In this document: positions 1 to 9,640 of the stretch, one piece after another
How the letters are laid out: every line of letters starts with the position of its first letter
Position numbering within the stretch: the stretch's first letter is position 1
NCBI GenBank assembly: GCA_944472155.2
Contig: OX235279.1
Span: 158,928,199 to 158,992,198 of the forward strand
Direction: 5' to 3'
DNA from: Trichobilharzia szidati
Lineage: Eukaryota > Platyhelminthes > Trematoda > Strigeidida > Schistosomatidae
DNA length: 64,000 nt
Program-made: the position numbers and the translations under genes
The notes under the pieces: generated by a model
What the model saw: the letters and a program-made list of their open reading frames with translations, nothing else
The model's database searches: none
Told to the model about the DNA's origin: nothing

Positions 1-1239
1 TCATTAGATGTCACATCACTATTCACAAACGTTCCACTGACTGAAACAATATGCTATATATGCGAACTTATTCACTCCAAAGGAATAAACATCGGTATAC
101 CCACCGAGCATCTTAAAGAACTCCTACTGAGGTGTACCCTGAATGTTCAATTCTCTTTCAACAACGAAATATATCGCCAAAAGGATGGTATAGCTATGGA
201 CTCACCACTAGGCCCTTTGCTTGCAGATTTCTTCATGGCAAAACTGGAAAACACATGCCTGAAGAAAATGATCAACACCTTCGAAATCTATAAAAGATAC
301 GTCGACGACACCTTCATTATCGTCAACAACGAAGAAAATCTAGACGACATCTTAAAGTCGTTTAACAACTGCCACCCTGCAATTCAGTTCACGATGGAGA
401 AAGAGTCCAACTCCACAATATCTTTTCTTGACGTCCAACTAACCAGAAGAGAACAGGATGGAACACTGAGAAGATCTATCCACAGAAAATCGACGTGGAA
501 CGGACAGCTTACTAACTTTCACAGTTGGGTACCACTATACACCAAACGAAACCTGATCCGTTCACTCAGCTACAGAGTTCGCAGAATCTGCACCCCGGAC
601 ACCATAGAAGATGAACTGGACAACCTCAAGAGAATCCTCGTCGAGAACTGCTATCCAGAAAGATTTATTGTGAAATCTATGAATCCTAGACCAGAAAAGC
701 AGCCCATACTTAGCGTCAAGAAAAAACTACTCTACATGAACCTCCAATTCAATGGAGATCTATCTGCGGAAACACTGAAAAATCGACTGTCGCGTTCACT
801 TAAGAAGACTTTCTTCGCAGCTGAACTACGACTAACCTTCTCCACAAAACCTATGATTCATGTGAACGTGAAGGATAAGCTACCGCTGCTGGCCTCATCA
901 ATGTGCATTTATCAATTCACCTGCTCGTGTGGAGCCAGGTATGTTGGCCGTACCCAGCGCTCGCTTTCCAAACGTATCACCGAGCACTTACCAGCATGGT
1001 TTTATAAAGGAGAAAATCGATGCCCCCGCAGTTCCATCTTAGAACATCTGATCGAATCCGGACACCAAGCTACACCGCAAACAAACTTCAAAGTCGTCTA
1101 CAGAGTAAGAAGTAGTCTCCCTAAAGGTGTACGAATCAGACTTCTTCAAACTGCAGAAGCAATGGCGATCCACTTGCTAAGTCCTGAACTCTGCATACAG
1201 AAGAAGTTCGTTCAATCACTACACTTGCAATGGACGTAA
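1..1239 (+). CDS. PLE reverse transcriptase with GIY-YIG endonuclease, 5'-partial
   Basis: The frame is open from base 1. It shows RT motif A (SLDVTSLFTNVPL) in the first 40 nt, then DGIAMDSPLGPLLADFF (motif B region), the catalytic motif C RYVDDTFII, and SFLDVQLTRRE. The C-terminal part has a cysteine pair (CSCGARYVGRT) that begins the GIY-YIG-type nuclease, followed by RITEHLPAW. The ORF ends with TAA at 1237-1239 without internal stops. The start codon is upstream of the window, so the fingers region is missing from view. Family knowledge: such proteins carry out target-primed reverse transcription. A close relative (minus strand) lies at 34921-36270. Confidence 0.9.
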   Translation, partial: SLDVTSLFTNVPLTETICYICELIHSKGINIGIPTEHLKELLLRCTLNVQFSFNNEIYRQKDGIAMDSPLGPLLADFFMAKLENTCLKKMINTFEIYKRYVDDTFIIVNNEENLDDILKSFNNCHPAIQFTMEKESNSTISFLDVQLTRREQDGTLRRSIHRKSTWNGQLTNFHSWVPLYTKRNLIRSLSYRVRRICTPDTIEDELDNLKRILVENCYPERFIVKSMNPRPEKQPILSVKKKLLYMNLQFNGDLSAETLKNRLSRSLKKTFFAAELRLTFSTKPMIHVNVKDKLPLLASSMCIYQFTCSCGARYVGRTQRSLSKRITEHLPAWFYKGENRCPRSSILEHLIESGHQATPQTNFKVVYRVRSSLPKGVRIRLLQTAEAMAIHLLSPELCIQKKFVQSLHLQWT

Positions 1240-1662
1240 TCTATCTTATTAGCCGACATGTAAATTCTACCTAATCTTTTCTTCTGTCTCTTCATTAGTA
1301 TTATTTTGCTTTCTCAATTGTAACATTTTACAATTTCAACTTTCTTGTTCTCTACCCCCACCCGATTCAATCTCTACACCCCACTACCACTGTTACTGAC
1401 CTGAACAACGCTCAGTTTCTAGTCATTCATGTTACGTCATCCAACTTATTCACTCAATTTCACTTCTACTTAATCTCTACCTGTAATTACCTCTGTTGCT
1501 ATCCTGACCTAAGTTGTAACATTTTAGCCAATTATATTACGTCATCTAGTTGTGTTTTTTTTAACTCAGTCTTACTTTAGTTGCTGTCTGATTAACTTTG
1601 TCTCTATACTACATCATTCTTGTATTAACTAATCAATTATCTAAACTTGACAAACCTCATGT

Positions 1663-1679
1663 ACACACACACACACACA
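1663..1679. repeat. (AC)n microsatellite
   Basis: About eight AC units in the 3' untranslated part of the PLE. Confidence 0.8.
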
Positions 1680-2479
1680 AATATTTATATATAAATGCGA
1701 TTGTACAGCTATGTGAATGAATTCGCCGAAAAGAGTCTCTTCGCTGAATGTCTTCTCTTTTTCATATGACTCAATGGGGATTTTCAATATGCTTAAAAAG
1801 CCATGACGGGTCATCATTAGTAAACAGGAGGTTTTATATTTTCAGTAAGTTAAAGTGAGGCAGACACGGAATGCTAAAGTAGTGGGTGCAACTAGCCTCA
1901 ACTATTCATAGACTCAAATTAAGGTGAACATTTGCAAATCGCAAGGCATTTTGCTGGTGGCCTGACAGAACAATTTATTCAACATAATCACAAAAATCTC
2001 CCAATTACGAGACACACAGACCATCGTTTACGTATGCAAAGGACTGTGACAGTGAAACTGCATAAGTCACTTTACTTAAGTCATTGACCAATAGAAAATA
2101 CAGTATCATAGCCACTACTTTCCTGAGTCGGGCTACATTTCAGCAGTTGGCACATCATGAGTGACCGACAGCACTCATTGTGTAGCTTAAAATTCATGTG
2201 ACTAGAATGATTATTCAACAATCTGGAGGTGCTTGAGGTGGGTACAGAAACGCACCACATCCAACAGTCAAAATGAGAAGTGAACCAACTTAGAATCCAT
2301 CTTGCGTCACCAACCTAGCCACCATGAACATGGTAGCCAGCTGTTAGTTGTCCTTCTTTACCAACACAGAAGTCAAGATCAATCGTATTTAGGGTAGATT
2401 TAATAAGCGTGAATATGTTTTGTACTACAGTCGCAAAATTGAGCGATACAAATACCGAAATTGTACCTATTTGTTTCAG

Positions 2480-4554
2480 TCTATGCTCACTTGCGATAGC
2501 TGCCAAGTCTAAGGACTGGAAAAAACCCAAGTTAGCAGAAGACGACTTAATACACATCCGTTCTGGGCGTCACCCAATACAAGAAACGCGATGCAAAAAC
2601 ATTATCAAGAATTCATTCTATGCAGATGCTTCGAAGCACAGAATCACTTTCCTTACTGGACCAAATGGTAGTGGAAAAAGCACATACATCAAACAGGTAA
2701 GACTAACTTTATGCACTAATCAAACAGACTAAGAAAGTAATCAATGTAATCCTATTTATCAACGTAATGCTTCTCACACAAGTGGTTGACACCACAGGTG
2801 GTATTAGCTTATCAGATAGACAAGAACATTTGCGATGTTATCAATGAAGACGACTACTTTGTTCAGAACTCATCGCTTCGGAGAAAATATTTAGTCACTT
2901 TCACTTGGAGAGAACAGCGATACAGAATACAGAGACTCACGTAAGACTCCCCATAGTGTAGTTAACAAAGCAGCCTCATCACATCAAAGTGGTTTTAGCG
3001 ACCATATCAATTCCCAGCTGGGAAGAACAATCTTCACCTTGATACAAACGTTGAAGCAGTAATTACAGTCTTCTTCACGACAACTGTATCTGTAGAAATG
3101 AAAACAAGAGGTCCTGACAGGGACCTCTCCAACGAATTCGCTACAATTTGATCGTACACTCTCATATATGGAAATATATATATATATATATATATACATA
3201 TATATACCATTGCACAACTTAGTAATAAGGTCGCTGGGAAATGTCTGTCCACTAAATCATTTGTTTTCATTTTCTACAACCGTATTTCTCGCTTTCGATT
3301 CACAGAAGACAATAGGATACGACGAATACAGCTTCGCTACCTTAAGTAGGCTGTCGTGTGTGAGTAAATGTGCACACGTCAGACTGTAAAAAAGGCGATC
3401 AAAAGAAGGTTTGACAGGGATCCATAAAGTTGCTATGAATACAGACTTAAGATAAGAGAGGCAAACAGTTAAGCTGCAGAGTGAATTACAGTACCTCACT
3501 GCATTTCAATTACCGTCACTTACTCTACTTAGTTTCGCCGAATATATCAGATTCGTGTTTCAGTCCTAAACTTAATTTGACTTTTTGGACTTACTTACTT
3601 ACTTAAACTAGGCCCTGTACATCGAATAGGATTGTATTCACATTAACAAATTTATGCCCTAATAACTGTTTACGAAACATTTCTGCACGCTACAGTTTAT
3701 TACTTCGTTCGTTCTCTTGTAGATCGCCTTGATAATATACCTCACACAAATAGGAAGTTACGTACCAGCTGAGGAGGCAGTTATCTCACCACTTGACGCA
3801 ATATACATACTCACAGGTACAGGCTCCGAGAAGGAAGATGATTGCTCAGCATACATATCAGCTCTTCACTCAGTATCCGTTGCTTTACGAACACCAACAA
3901 AGAGAACACTCCTGGTGATGGATGAGTTTGCTAGTGTAGTTGACAAGGTATTTTGTGTAATTAGTATCTTGCTTAATTACTTTTAAACCGTGTTTTAGTT
4001 GGAACTTAATGCACTTACAACAGCCATAGTTGAATTCCTCCTAAACCTTGGAGAATGTCCGTTCGCTGTCATAGCCACCCACAACTATGGAATTTTGAAA
4101 CACTTTCAAGTGTCTGGACCACGAGTACAATACTTGGTAAGTCGCTACCATTAAATAAAAGCGACTTCTCACCACAATAAGACAATGAAGACGACAACTC
4201 ATGAGGGGAAATTGCTATGTCTGTACGAAGTTACTAACGGCATAACCTCAGAAAGTGAAACAATTACAATAGCCAAGAATATTGGACTTCCACAAGGAGT
4301 AATAGAAAGAGCACTGGAACTGAGGAATTCCCCAGCTGTAATGAATCTCAAATTTGTGGAAGACAGAATTAAAAAGTAAGTTTTCACAATTGAGCTTAAT
4401 TTTTTTCAGAGTGAAAAAAGCGATGAAGATACTGCGAATAAATATTGCCAATAAAAGTACCACGCCACTGGAAAATATGCAAAATTTATTTTGCCGTCAT
4501 CGTCGTCGTCGAAGGCTGAGACTGAAGAATGAAGGTCGATCATCTCACCAATAA
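2480..4554 (+). CDS. MSH5: MutS homologue MSH5, 3' exons (left copy)
   Basis: Five exons can be placed with GT-AG borders in consistent phase: 2480-2696, 3723-3947, 3999-4136, 4182-4375 and 4410-4554 (TAA). Introns are 1026, 51, 45, 45 and then 34 nt in the order found (2697-3722, 3948-3998, 4137-4181, 4376-4409). The first visible exon has SGRHPIQE and a Walker A loop TGPNGSGKSTYIKQ; the next has GSYVPAEEA and Walker B LLVMDEF; then ATHNYG and RVQYL followed by TMKTTT. These match the MutS ATPase domain, and DEF plus VQYLTM favour MSH5 over MSH4. Family role: with MSH4 it clamps Holliday-junction intermediates during meiotic crossover. Upstream exons (lever and clamp domains) are not identified between 1788 and 2480, so the copy is partial or begins elsewhere. 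The terminal tail has an unusual HRRRRR run. Confidence 0.85.
3174..3208. repeat. (AT)n microsatellite in MSH5 intron
   Basis: Alternating TA tract inside the 1026-nt intron; its counterpart in the right arm is at about 19877-19905. Confidence 0.8.
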
Positions 4555-4798
4555 TGATGATGAATAACGGCACGGTCTTTTTTGGCTTATATCCCGTTTA
4601 CTTTATTCAGTGTTTGTTTACATAAAGGTTTTCGAAAACTCGAATTGGTTATTGCAATTAGTTATACTGACAACACCTCAACATAAAAACTTTAAAAAAA
4701 CGACTTGCCTTCTGTCTATTAAAAAAATAATTCTCAAAATAATAATTATAATAATAATAAGGATCAGGGGGCATATTGTACAGGGGTGATAAGTTATT

Positions 4799-5774
4799 TC
4801 AAGTGTGAAATGAAAGAATAAAAGGATGTTCTAAGGCTTTGGAACAGGTAATTCGTTCAGTCGGAATGCACATAAGCATTTCTTTAACGAGATCAAAAGC
4901 TAGGCGTTTGTAACGAACAAAACTAGAACACCAGTAATCTCCCAAAGGCTTTAATGCTCTCCTGACATAACGAGACTCAGATGAAGTGGGTGACCAATCT
5001 AAACGGCCATGGTGAAAATATCTCTGTCGACAAGATGCTTTTGTCACACACTTAGGAAGCGTTCCTAGCACACGTTCCATCATAGCTAGGTGTTCCAGAT
5101 TATCATGTGTCATAAAAAGGCACCGTCCCGTTACATGTTCATATGGAATACATCCTACAGACCACACATCGGCCGACCGATTCCACGCAAGCTCCATCAC
5201 GACTTCGGGTGCACGATAATGTCGAGTTTGAATAGTGGTTGAGTGGTGATCACTGTCGAAGGTAGCTGACCCAAAATCTATAATTTTTATATATGGATGA
5301 CGTATTCTCCGAACAGTTTTGCCACGATGATTATCAAATACTTCGTCGTAACTGCCATCGACGAACAAACTATTTTCAGGTTTGAGATCTGTATGTGTAA
5401 GCTTATTTCGATGCAAAAATGCAACAGCTTCACAAATTTGTCGGGTAATTATTGCACATTGTTCAATAGGATAGGGCTCATAACCATTTTCCTCAAGAAA
5501 CGTGAAAACACTTGGACCAAGCAGAGGAAAAACAATATAAAAGTGATCATGCCACTCGAAAAAGTCTATTGATGATATGCAGTGAGATTGATTCTTCGCA
5601 TCTAGTCTTGCAATGGATTCTAAGACTTCAAGCTCATGGCGAGCAGCACCACTGTAATCACTCTGAGGTTTCAGAGCCTTTAAAGCCGTCAAGGAATTTG
5701 TGTATAAGTCGAAACATTCAAAAACTTGCCCGTATCTACCCTCTCCTAGTATCTTGTTTACACGAAAGTAGCAC
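4799..5774 (-). CDS. LAMMER/CLK-type dual-specificity kinase, main catalytic exon (left copy)
   Basis: One uninterrupted reading frame covers essentially the whole kinase domain. It has the glycine loop GEGRYGQVF, the lysine in TALKALKP, the catalytic loop HTDLKPEN (threonine in place of the usual arginine, as in CLKs), DFGSA, APEVV and the family signature EHLAMMER. It closes with ERIT..ALEHPF and TGA at 4799-4801. Family role: phosphorylation of SR splicing factors in the nucleus. The exon probably starts at an AG acceptor just upstream of 5774, because both arms become identical there and differ beyond. It is convergent with MSH5, 244 bp apart. LKPEN is followed by S where the right copy and CLKs have I. 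N-terminal exons are not seen. A retrocopy is possible, since no intron interrupts the domain. Confidence 0.85.
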
Positions 5775-5790
5775 CTGCTGCTACTGCTGG

Positions 5791-8744
5791 ACAGTTTACA
5801 GAATACAATTTATTTAGTATAGTAGGCTATATGCCTGTGTTAATCCTTTCGATTTGTTACACACAGGAGGTCCAATCTCGCCTTGAATGAATCAACGGAT
5901 TGCGCTGATACGACGTGTTCCGGTAGGGAGTTCCAATGGTTCACAATCCGATGCGAAAAACGGATCTCCACACGCAGATGATTCGACCGTGGTTTTTGAA
6001 CCTTGAAGTGATGTCCTCGCAATTGGTTGGTGCTAGAAGGAAGAAATAAATTAGATAAATTTGCTCCAAAATCATTTCTTAGGATACGGTATGCTAGTAT
6101 TAGGTCACCCCTAAGTCGTCTGTATGACAGTGGAAATAAACCCAGTCGACTTAACCTCTCTTCATATGAGAGGGTTGAGAAACCTTTTATTAGCTTAGTT
6201 CCTACTCTTTGCACCCTTTCTAATAAGTCTATTTCGTATTTGAAACACGGGCTCGCTGCCTGGATCCCATATTCCAAATGAGGTCTGATACAAGTCGGAT
6301 ATAATATACGGAATATTTCAGCGTCAAAATTCGCAAAAGCTTTGCGTATGGCCCATAATATTCGAAAACCCTTAGTGGCTGCAGCTCTACAGTTTGTTGC
6401 TGTTTTCAAGTCATGCTGCATAACCACTCCCAAGTCCTTGTACTCAGTGACCCCTGGGAGAGTAATGCCATTCATTGAGTAATTGTGCACGTGACTATGA
6501 GATACATGCATAACTACACTCTTGCTTAAGTTAATCTCCAAGGCCCAGTGCTTCCACCAATCACTTAACAAGTTTAAATCTTCCTGCAAAGCAAGTTGAT
6601 CACTGTCATCGTGTAAAGCCCTCCATATCTTGATGTCGTCAGCAAACAGTAAGCAGGATGACTTAACTACCGATGGAATCTCATTAACATAAATCAGGAA
6701 AAGAAGTGGGCCTAGAATTGTACCCTGAGGAACGCCACTCTTAACCGATTCCCATGTTGATAAAACCCCGTTAACTCGTACTCTTCGTCTTCTGTTCTTT
6801 AGAAAGTCTTGAATCCAGTCGGAAACCACTTTATTGATTCCCAGACTACCTAACTTTACTAGAAGACCTGAATGAGAAACCCTGTCAAACGCCTTGCTAA
6901 GGTCGATGAATATGGCATCCACCGGTATATTAACATCAGCTGAGCTTGCCCAACTTTCTCTGGCCAAAAGAAGGTTGGTCAAGCAACAATGACCTGCTCT
7001 AAAACCATGCTGTTCCACAGCGAAAAGTTTGTTCCCTTCAATGAACTGAATGATAGCATCACGAATTATTCTTTCTAGTAGTTTAACAACAATACTGGTC
7101 AAACTAACAGGACGATAGTTCTGAACTAAGTTTCTAGATCCGGTTTTGAAGACCGGACTAATGATGGCATCTTTCCAGTCAGTCTCTTGGACACTTAGAC
7201 TGGTCCAGAGACATATCGAAGATTACCGACAATGGCTCGGCTATGTTTTCAGCCAATGCTGTTAATATACGTGGGTGGAGTTCATCAGGGCCACTGGACT
7301 TACCAGGATTGAGCCTTAGAAGCCACTTTAGGACACTATCCTTTCCAATGTATAAAGGTGCCATTTTCAAGATACCTTCTGGAAAAGTTACAAAGCTGGT
7401 ATCAATATTATCAGAGAATACTTGACTAAAGTGCTTGGACAAAGCCTCAGCCTTAGTCAAGTTATCCTCAGCCATGTTTGTCTGGTCATCTTCAAGCATA
7501 AGAGGTGGGATAGCATCACTCTTACGTGTTCTTCTCTTGATATATAAGAAAAGTGTTTTTGAACAGCCTGGTGAACTTTTAACTAACTGGGTTTCGTAGG
7601 CTATCATTGACTGGTGAATCAAGCTTCTACACTGGTTTCTGGTTTCACAGTATTTCAGCCGGAACTGCTGTAGCCCAGTAGAAACAAAGAGATTCCAGAA
7701 CCTTTTTCTCCGTCTTAGGAGTGTTATAGCTTGTCTATTTATCCATGGTGGTTGGTTTGTTGGTCTTTTAGGAACCCTCCAGGGAATCAAATCAGTGGTA
7801 ACCCTCTCAAGTGTATTCTTAAATCTATCCCATTCATCTTCAATGGATGAGACAATATTGACTGACCAGTCGGTAGTTGAAGCACGCTCCTTTATAGAGA
7901 CTATGTCAGCATGCCAAACACTAGGTCGGGATTTGGGTTGAAAACTGACTAAATTGCCAACCCTTAAGTTAAAATCTAACACCTCATGATCACTGTTTGC
8001 TAGAGGTGGATGAATAACTCGACCATCCACGTCGTCGTTGTCATGAGTAAGCACTAAGTTCAGCAAGGAAGATCCTTGGGTAGAACCGAATCTTGTACTA
8101 CCTAAGACATGTTGTGTCAGGGCATTTCCCATGGTAGTCAAGAGTAACCGGCTGTCAAACTTATTAGTGGATCCTGGAGATGTGACAGCTACCCAGTCTA
8201 TATGAGGTGCATTAAAGTCACCTAGAATAAGACAGCTACTGTGTTTACTCCATTGTTTGAGGTGATCTAAAATAAAGTCATCACACTGACAAAAGGGACT
8301 TCTATACAGAACACCAATGAGTAAAGTGCCAGTTGCAAAGCTTAATTCACAGCTAATTACCTCACTTGTCCCACTGTCATGCACTTCAGATTTCACGGAA
8401 CGAACATGTAGGGAGTTGTTGATGTACAGAGCAACCCCGCCACCTCTACGACCCTTAACCCTGTCGCTGCGCAAGCAACTAAATCCGCACAGCTCAGGTG
8501 TGTCATCTAATTCAGAAATCAGCCATGTTTCAGTAATGGCCACAATACTTGGGCTAAGGTCTTCCACTAATACACCTAGCTCATGAAATTTGTTCCCGAT
8601 ACTACGTATATTAGTGTACACTACCTTCAGGCTTCCTATGAGGTCCGGCTTATCCACACAGGTCTTGGAAGCATACGTTTCCAAGACCTGACTATTTGAA
8701 AACCCACCAGTTTAAGGTTAGTCTCACCATTTTTACGTCTTGTT
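5791..8744 (-). mobile_element. CR1/Jockey-type non-LTR retrotransposon inserted in IR1 left arm
   Basis: A 2,954-bp element. Its limits are set by comparison with the right arm, where the flanks gtcgt and ccagcag are directly joined (17291-17302). The 3' end is the string attctgtaaactgt, shared with the related fragment at 14789-16320. The flanks show no target-site duplication beyond a possible 2 bp. It has a single long coding region (endonuclease plus RT) and no recognisable ORF1, so it is 5'-truncated or of a single-ORF type. It inserted just upstream of the kinase exon after the inverted duplication formed, unless the right copy lost it precisely. Confidence 0.9.
5840..8696 (-). pseudogene. 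Endonuclease-reverse transcriptase of the CR1-type element (one frameshift)
   Basis: From the N-terminus, an exonuclease-endonuclease-phosphatase domain is seen: VVYTNIRSIGNK, ITETWL, GRRGGGVALYI, ILGDFNAPHIDW and LANSDHEVLDF. A linker and the RT follow: NPGKSSGPDELHP, then NYRPVSLTS, FIDLSKAFDRVSH (motif A), SGVPQGTILGPLL (motif B) and the catalytic LFADDIKI (motif C). The frame breaks once near 7179, after QSKCPRD. The same break is present in the 14789 copy, so it was inherited from a common source. The RT part (5840 to about 7177) is otherwise open and ends in TAA, GC-clamped by CVTNRKD. Family role: target-primed retrotransposition. Confidence 0.9.
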
Positions 8745-8875
8745 ACGACATGTGAAAGACTTGTTAAGCGTCTCAGCATTAACAGAAGAGGGATCGTTGT
8801 ATATTGCCTTACCACCGCTGATTTCCTTAAACAGCGTCTACATATTTGATAAGATTTCGCATCATAACAACTTCT

Positions 8876-9112
8876 AGTCATAGATCATATTCAATCTCTG
8901 TATTTCTGATTTAATTAAAACACTCACTCTTTTAACACCAGGATTGTCTTTCAATTTGTATAATCTTTCTTTTCCCATATTGACACTGCGATAGCGCCAG
9001 AAATGGCCTAGGTATCCATATACTTTGCCTTCTCTTATACTACTAGGCATTTCATATGTCACACATCCGTCAGCATTCACACATTCACACATTCACATTC
9101 ACTACCCACATT
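8876..9112 (-). mobile_element. RTE-type (SR2-like) RT fragment, IR1 left arm
   Basis: The minus-strand peptide contains VNADGCVTYEM, then IREGKVYGYLGHFWRYRSV. This resembles the post-RT region of RTE elements of flukes (pattern VNADG..T.E...RI.KA...Y.NL.HLWR). It is decayed and short. The matching fragment in the right arm is 16945-17163. Here a short ACATTC repeat replaces a few bases around 9082-9103. Confidence 0.6.
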
Positions 9113-9124
9113 TAGGAATTTACT

Positions 9125-9640
9125 ATCCAAATCTGACTATTCACCTTAGAGGATAGTGGCACGTAGACGCTCCTGCAAATATCTCAACAATACACACTTA
9201 CAGCTAGCTGATTAAGTGCGATCTGAATGACCTGTATGCCATCACACAGCAAGGTGATATCCGCTGAATAATTCAGATCAGAGAATCCTTCTCAAGCCAG
9301 CAGGTCTACACAACCACCACTCACATTCCTCAGAGCCGTCTCTAGAATGTCACCCGTGACAAAGTTAAGGAGAACCAGTGACATTGAATAGCATTGTCTA
9401 GTTCTACTGTTGGTCTAGAGCTGAGGGTGATTCCTTGGTTGTACGTGAAATTACAAAACACACCCATTTATCGATTAGCAAGGAAGTATACAGTTCTTTT
9501 CTTGATGAAATGATTCCATCTAACGACTTGATTTTCAAGCAGTACACTGGCATCAGAAACTGCTCAGCCAAAATGCACAGAATAAGAATAGAGATAGAAT
9601 TAACATGAGTTTTAGGGAAACAGAGTAGCAATGGATGAAT
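9125..9640. other. Unassigned sequence at the start of the IR1 spacer
   Basis: This has no convincing reading frame. The short minus ORF at 9404-9631 shows no recognisable motif. The last 100 bp may already belong to the decayed PLE that becomes recognisable downstream. Confidence 0.4.

Larger units (their letters stand above)
1..1787 (+). mobile_element. Penelope-like element, 3' part (continues off the window)
   Basis: The element enters from the left edge already inside its reverse transcriptase ORF (coding to 1239), followed by about 550 bp of non-coding 3' sequence with a short AC run. Its terminus, ending in the string ggggatttt near 1784, recurs at 23250-23355, which helps define the 3' end. 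It abuts the left arm of the large inverted repeat at 1788. The PLE assignment rests on the combination of an RT with a C-terminal GIY-YIG endonuclease. The 5' end and any target-site duplication lie outside the window. Confidence 0.88.
1788..9124 (+). repeat. Left arm of the 4.4-kb inverted duplication (IR1)
   Basis: Read in reverse complement, this stretch is colinear with 16933-21297. Shared landmarks, in order from the left edge, are the MSH5 exons, the convergent kinase exon, the stretch 8745-8880 and an RTE remnant ending near 9124. Without the CR1 insertion at 5791-8744 the arm is 4,383 bp against 4,365 bp on the right. The arms differ by scattered substitutions and small indels, so this is an old, real duplication rather than an assembly echo. 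The outer border at 1788 coincides with the PLE end, so the true extent to the left cannot be seen. Confidence 0.92.

Noticed and set aside
2984..3270. Small ORFs with an IYIYIYI run
   Set aside because: They translate an AT microsatellite within the MSH5 intron.
6027..6281. ORFs antisense to the RT C-terminus (also 15831-16085)
   Set aside because: Shadow frames of a conserved coding region on the other strand.
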